DNA from: Candidatus Zymogenus sp.
GTDB taxonomy: Bacteria; Desulfobacterota; Zymogenia; Zymogenales; Zymogenaceae
Reading direction: 5' to 3'
Assembly (NCBI GenBank): GCA_030613285.1
Contig: JAUWME010000054.1
Coordinates: 1-9,483 of the forward strand
DNA: 9,483 nucleotides
Every line of letters begins with the position of its first letter. Within the stretch, counting starts at the first letter, position 1. Both the position numbers and the translations under genes were made by a program. Below are positions 7,702 through 9,483 of the stretch, piece by piece. The notes beneath the pieces are model-generated. The model saw only the letters and a list, made by a program, of their open reading frames with translations. It did no database searches and was not told where the DNA came from.

Positions 7702-8499
7702 ATGAAATTTCTTCAAGACATAACGTTGGGTCAATATATGCCCCAAGATTCGTTCATCCACGGATTAGATCCCAGAGTAAAATTTATTGCCTTGATTCTT
7801 TTTATGGTCACACTTTTTTTTATTGAAGCCCCATTAAAATTTCTTTTGATGGGGCTTGTTATTCTGTTGATTATACAGTCGTCCAAGATCCCCTTGGGAT
7901 TCGTCATAAAGGGCATAATCCCATTTGTCTGGCTTTTCCTCTTCGCGGCCTTTGCCCATTTCTTTTTCACCCCCGGAACCTCAATCAAACCTTTTCCCAT
8001 ATGGTTTATAAATGTTACTTTTGAGGGAGTTACTAATGGAACTATCATTACGTTAAGAATCCTCCTCATTATAGTTTTATCGTCCATGTTGACCTTAACC
8101 ACAACCCCGTTGGAGCTTACAACGGCTCTAAAGCGGGTATTGTCTCCCCTTAAGCGTTTTAAGATCCCCGTCAATGATTTTACAATGATGATGATGTTGA
8201 CGATAAGGTTTGTTCCTATTCTTCTTCTTGAGGCCCAGAGAATCATTAATGCCCAGAGATCGAGGGGGATAAACTTTGAGACAGGTGGTTTGATCAAACG
8301 AGCAAAAAAACTCGTTCCAATTTTGATCCCCCTGTTTAATCTGTCGTTTATACGGGCAGAAGAGCTTGCAATTGCAATGGTTTGCCGGGGCTATGCCACA
8401 GGAAAAGAGAGATCGAGCTTTAGAGAGCTCCGGTTTTCCACGTCCGATCTTTTTGCAATTACTTCGGTAATCCTTGTAATACCTTTCTTTTTCCTTTAA
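7702..8499 (+). CDS. ecfT: ECF transporter transmembrane coupling protein EcfT (CbiQ/BioN family)
   Basis: EcfT is the membrane subunit that couples the ATPases of an energy-coupling-factor importer to a vitamin-binding S component. The 265 residues are strongly hydrophobic. The family's N-terminal LDPRVKF-type motif is at 22-28, membrane segments lie roughly at 28-60, 68-92, 113-135 and 250-265, and the long cytoplasmic coupling helices carry the two signature motifs AQRSRG (184-189) and AMVCRGY (225-231). These correspond to the usual Ala-Arg-Gly pairs; here the Ala is Ser and Cys, while both Arg-Gly pairs remain. No ATPase gene is in the window. A BioY-like S component begins two genes downstream, so biotin is the likely substrate (BioN role). 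It may instead serve several S components. Confidence 0.9.
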   Translation: MKFLQDITLGQYMPQDSFIHGLDPRVKFIALILFMVTLFFIEAPLKFLLMGLVILLIIQSSKIPLGFVIKGIIPFVWLFLFAAFAHFFFTPGTSIKPFPIWFINVTFEGVTNGTIITLRILLIIVLSSMLTLTTTPLELTTALKRVLSPLKRFKIPVNDFTMMMMLTIRFVPILLLEAQRIINAQRSRGINFETGGLIKRAKKLVPILIPLFNLSFIRAEELAIAMVCRGYATGKERSSFRELRFSTSDLFAITSVILVIPFFFL

Positions 8500-8500
8500 A

Positions 8501-9244
8501 ATGAGAAATATAAAGCTGATTCTCTCCTACGATGGTACCCATTTTTACGGATGGCAAGTCCAGCCAAGGGAGAGGACCGTCCAAGGGGTTGTCGAAAAAT
8601 GTATCAATACGATGGTCGATGCTAAAACAAGGATTACGGGTTCGGGGAGAACGGATGCCGGGGTTCATGCTTTGGCGCAGGTTGCAAATTTTAGGACTGA
8701 GAGTCGGATTGATTGTAAGAGCTTTATGAAGGGTCTAAATTCCCTTTTACCACAGGACGTGAGGGTTACAGACGTTTTGGAAGAAGAGGAGGATTTTGAC
8801 TCAAGGAGGTCTGCGACATCGAGAAGGTATCGATACTTGATTTTTAATGGTGAGGGGGTGCCGTCCCCTTTTGTCAGAAACTACGTTTGGAGTGTCAGAA
8901 GCTACCTTGATACCGATACCATGCAGGATGCAGGGAAGGAACTTTTGGGTGTCCACGATTTTTCTTCCTTTGTTGGGAGGAAAAACGAGACGGACAGTAC
9001 CGTAAGAGAGGTTTTAAATTTTACCGTAAAGCGGATTAATGAAGATTTCATTTCCATTGAGATTGAGGCTAATGCCTTTTTGAGGCACATGGTCAGAAAT
9101 ATTGTGGGGACCTTATTTGAGGTGGGACTGGGGAAAATGGGGCCGAATGAATTTCTGGGCGTTTTAAATGCCCAGGACAGGAGGGCGGCAGGAAGTACCG
9201 CACCGCCTCAGGGGTTGTATCTTGTTGAAGTAAAGTATTTTTGA
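8501..9244 (+). CDS. truA: tRNA pseudouridine(38-40) synthase TruA
   Basis: TruA converts uridines 38, 39 and 40 of the tRNA anticodon stem-loop to pseudouridine. The 247 residues are a usual family length. The N-terminal YDGTHFYGWQVQP is at 10-22, and the catalytic aspartate is D52 in GSGRTDAGVHA (47-57). Further family motifs are SRRSATSRRYRY near 101-112, HDFSSFVG in the second half and FLRHMVRNIVGTL towards the end. The C-terminus APPQGLYLVEVKY is typical. The ATG starts 1 base after the ecfT stop, with no ribosome site of its own in the pyrimidine-rich end of ecfT, so it is probably translated by coupling. Confidence 0.97.
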   Translation: MRNIKLILSYDGTHFYGWQVQPRERTVQGVVEKCINTMVDAKTRITGSGRTDAGVHALAQVANFRTESRIDCKSFMKGLNSLLPQDVRVTDVLEEEEDFDSRRSATSRRYRYLIFNGEGVPSPFVRNYVWSVRSYLDTDTMQDAGKELLGVHDFSSFVGRKNETDSTVREVLNFTVKRINEDFISIEIEANAFLRHMVRNIVGTLFEVGLGKMGPNEFLGVLNAQDRRAAGSTAPPQGLYLVEVKYF

Positions 9245-9268
9245 AAAGACGTCTTGAAAAGAAAAGCC

Positions 9269-9317
9269 CCTTGAAGAGACAATACATATTAAAGAGAAAA
9301 TATCCTTGAAGAGACAA
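9269..9317 (+). repeat. Direct repeat CCTTGAAGAGACAA, period 35 bases
   Basis: The 14-base CCTTGAAGAGACAA is present perfectly at 9269-9282 and 9304-9317, each followed by AT-rich sequence containing ATTAAA. Related TTGAAAAGA words lie at 9241-9249 and 9254-9262, so four TTGAARAGA units occupy the truA-bioY gap. The second unit contains the proposed TTG start of the bioY-like gene. A 10-base palindrome AAGACGTCTT sits at 9246-9255. A local duplication or an operator are both possible. Confidence 0.55.
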
Positions 9318-9483
9318 GAATCATTAAAAATATTTGTTTTGGCTTCTATGTTCGCTGCCCTGACAGCGGCTGGGGCGTTCACACCGCTGCCCTTGCCCTG
9401 GGTCCCCCGGCCGCTTCCCACACGGTGGGTTTTGCTGGCGGGGTTGATATGCGGCGGGCGGGGGGGGCCCTTATCGCAAATAT
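9306..9483 (+). CDS. bioY: BioY-like biotin S component, 3' end beyond the window
   Basis: Only the first 59 residues are present. From TTG 9306 the reading begins MKRQESLKIFVLASMFAALT and continues into AAGAFTPLPLPWVP, VLLAGLI and a final PLSQI. This follows the BioY start: a membrane helix ending FAALTAVGA, a Pro-rich loop, then VLLAGLLLG...GALSQ. BioY binds biotin in the membrane and works alone or with EcfT and ATPases. AAAGAGA at 9291-9297 is a suitable ribosome site for TTG 9306; ATG 9348 would remove much of the first helix. Unlike BioY relatives, the loop reads VPRPLPTRWVLLAG where TLQ is usual, and the next turn is GGRGGPLSQ. G+C is about 70% from 9361 on, so base errors near the end or a divergent paralogue are possible. 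Confidence 0.65.
   Translation, partial: MKRQESLKIFVLASMFAALTAAGAFTPLPLPWVPRPLPTRWVLLAGLICGGRGGPLSQI

Overview
The window reads almost entirely on the + strand and is a run of bacterial housekeeping genes. In order they are: obg (5' end cut off by the window), proB, a 463-base gap carrying a structured palindromic element, then leuD, leuB, asd, a large unrecognised membrane protein gene, ecfT, truA, and the first codons of a bioY-like gene cut off by the window end. The sequence fits a Gram-negative, probably deltaproteobacterial (Desulfobacterota-like) lineage. The reasons are the obg-proB pairing, the short ~164-residue LeuD followed by leuB and asd, and the Obg protein without a C-terminal extension. 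This assignment is inference from gene order and protein style, not a database result.

Region 1 (1-2058): obg encodes the ribosome-associated GTPase and overlaps proB, the glutamate 5-kinase of proline synthesis. proA, the usual partner of proB, does not follow. Region 2 (2059-2521): no convincing gene. It holds a G/T-rich stretch with three copies of a 10-base repeat, then an 88-base imperfect palindrome with two internal hairpins. The right arm of the palindrome contains TTGACA and TGCTATAAT, so it may carry the promoter of the downstream cluster. Region 3 (2522-9244): six tightly packed genes with gaps of 1 to 22 bases, likely one operon. leuD and leuB perform two steps of leucine synthesis and asd makes aspartate semialdehyde for the Thr/Met/Lys branch. 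The 835-residue protein of unknown function has an N-terminal helical part, a very acidic linker, one membrane helix and a coiled-coil region. ecfT is the membrane coupling subunit of an ECF vitamin transporter and truA is the tRNA pseudouridine 38-40 synthase. Region 4 (9245-9483): an AT-rich spacer with direct repeats, then the start of a BioY-like biotin-binding S component. This suggests that EcfT belongs to a biotin importer.

The observation most worth following is the 835-residue protein. It sits between asd and truA, which is where gammaproteobacteria such as Pseudomonas carry fimV (polar landmark/type IV pilus regulator). Its layout resembles FimV read in the opposite N-to-C direction. 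The second is the palindromic element, which lies where proB loses its usual neighbours and appears to supply a promoter. The last ~120 bases are about 70% G+C by my count, against about 32% just upstream, and the BioY reading there departs from the family, so either a sequence-quality problem or a divergent gene is possible.
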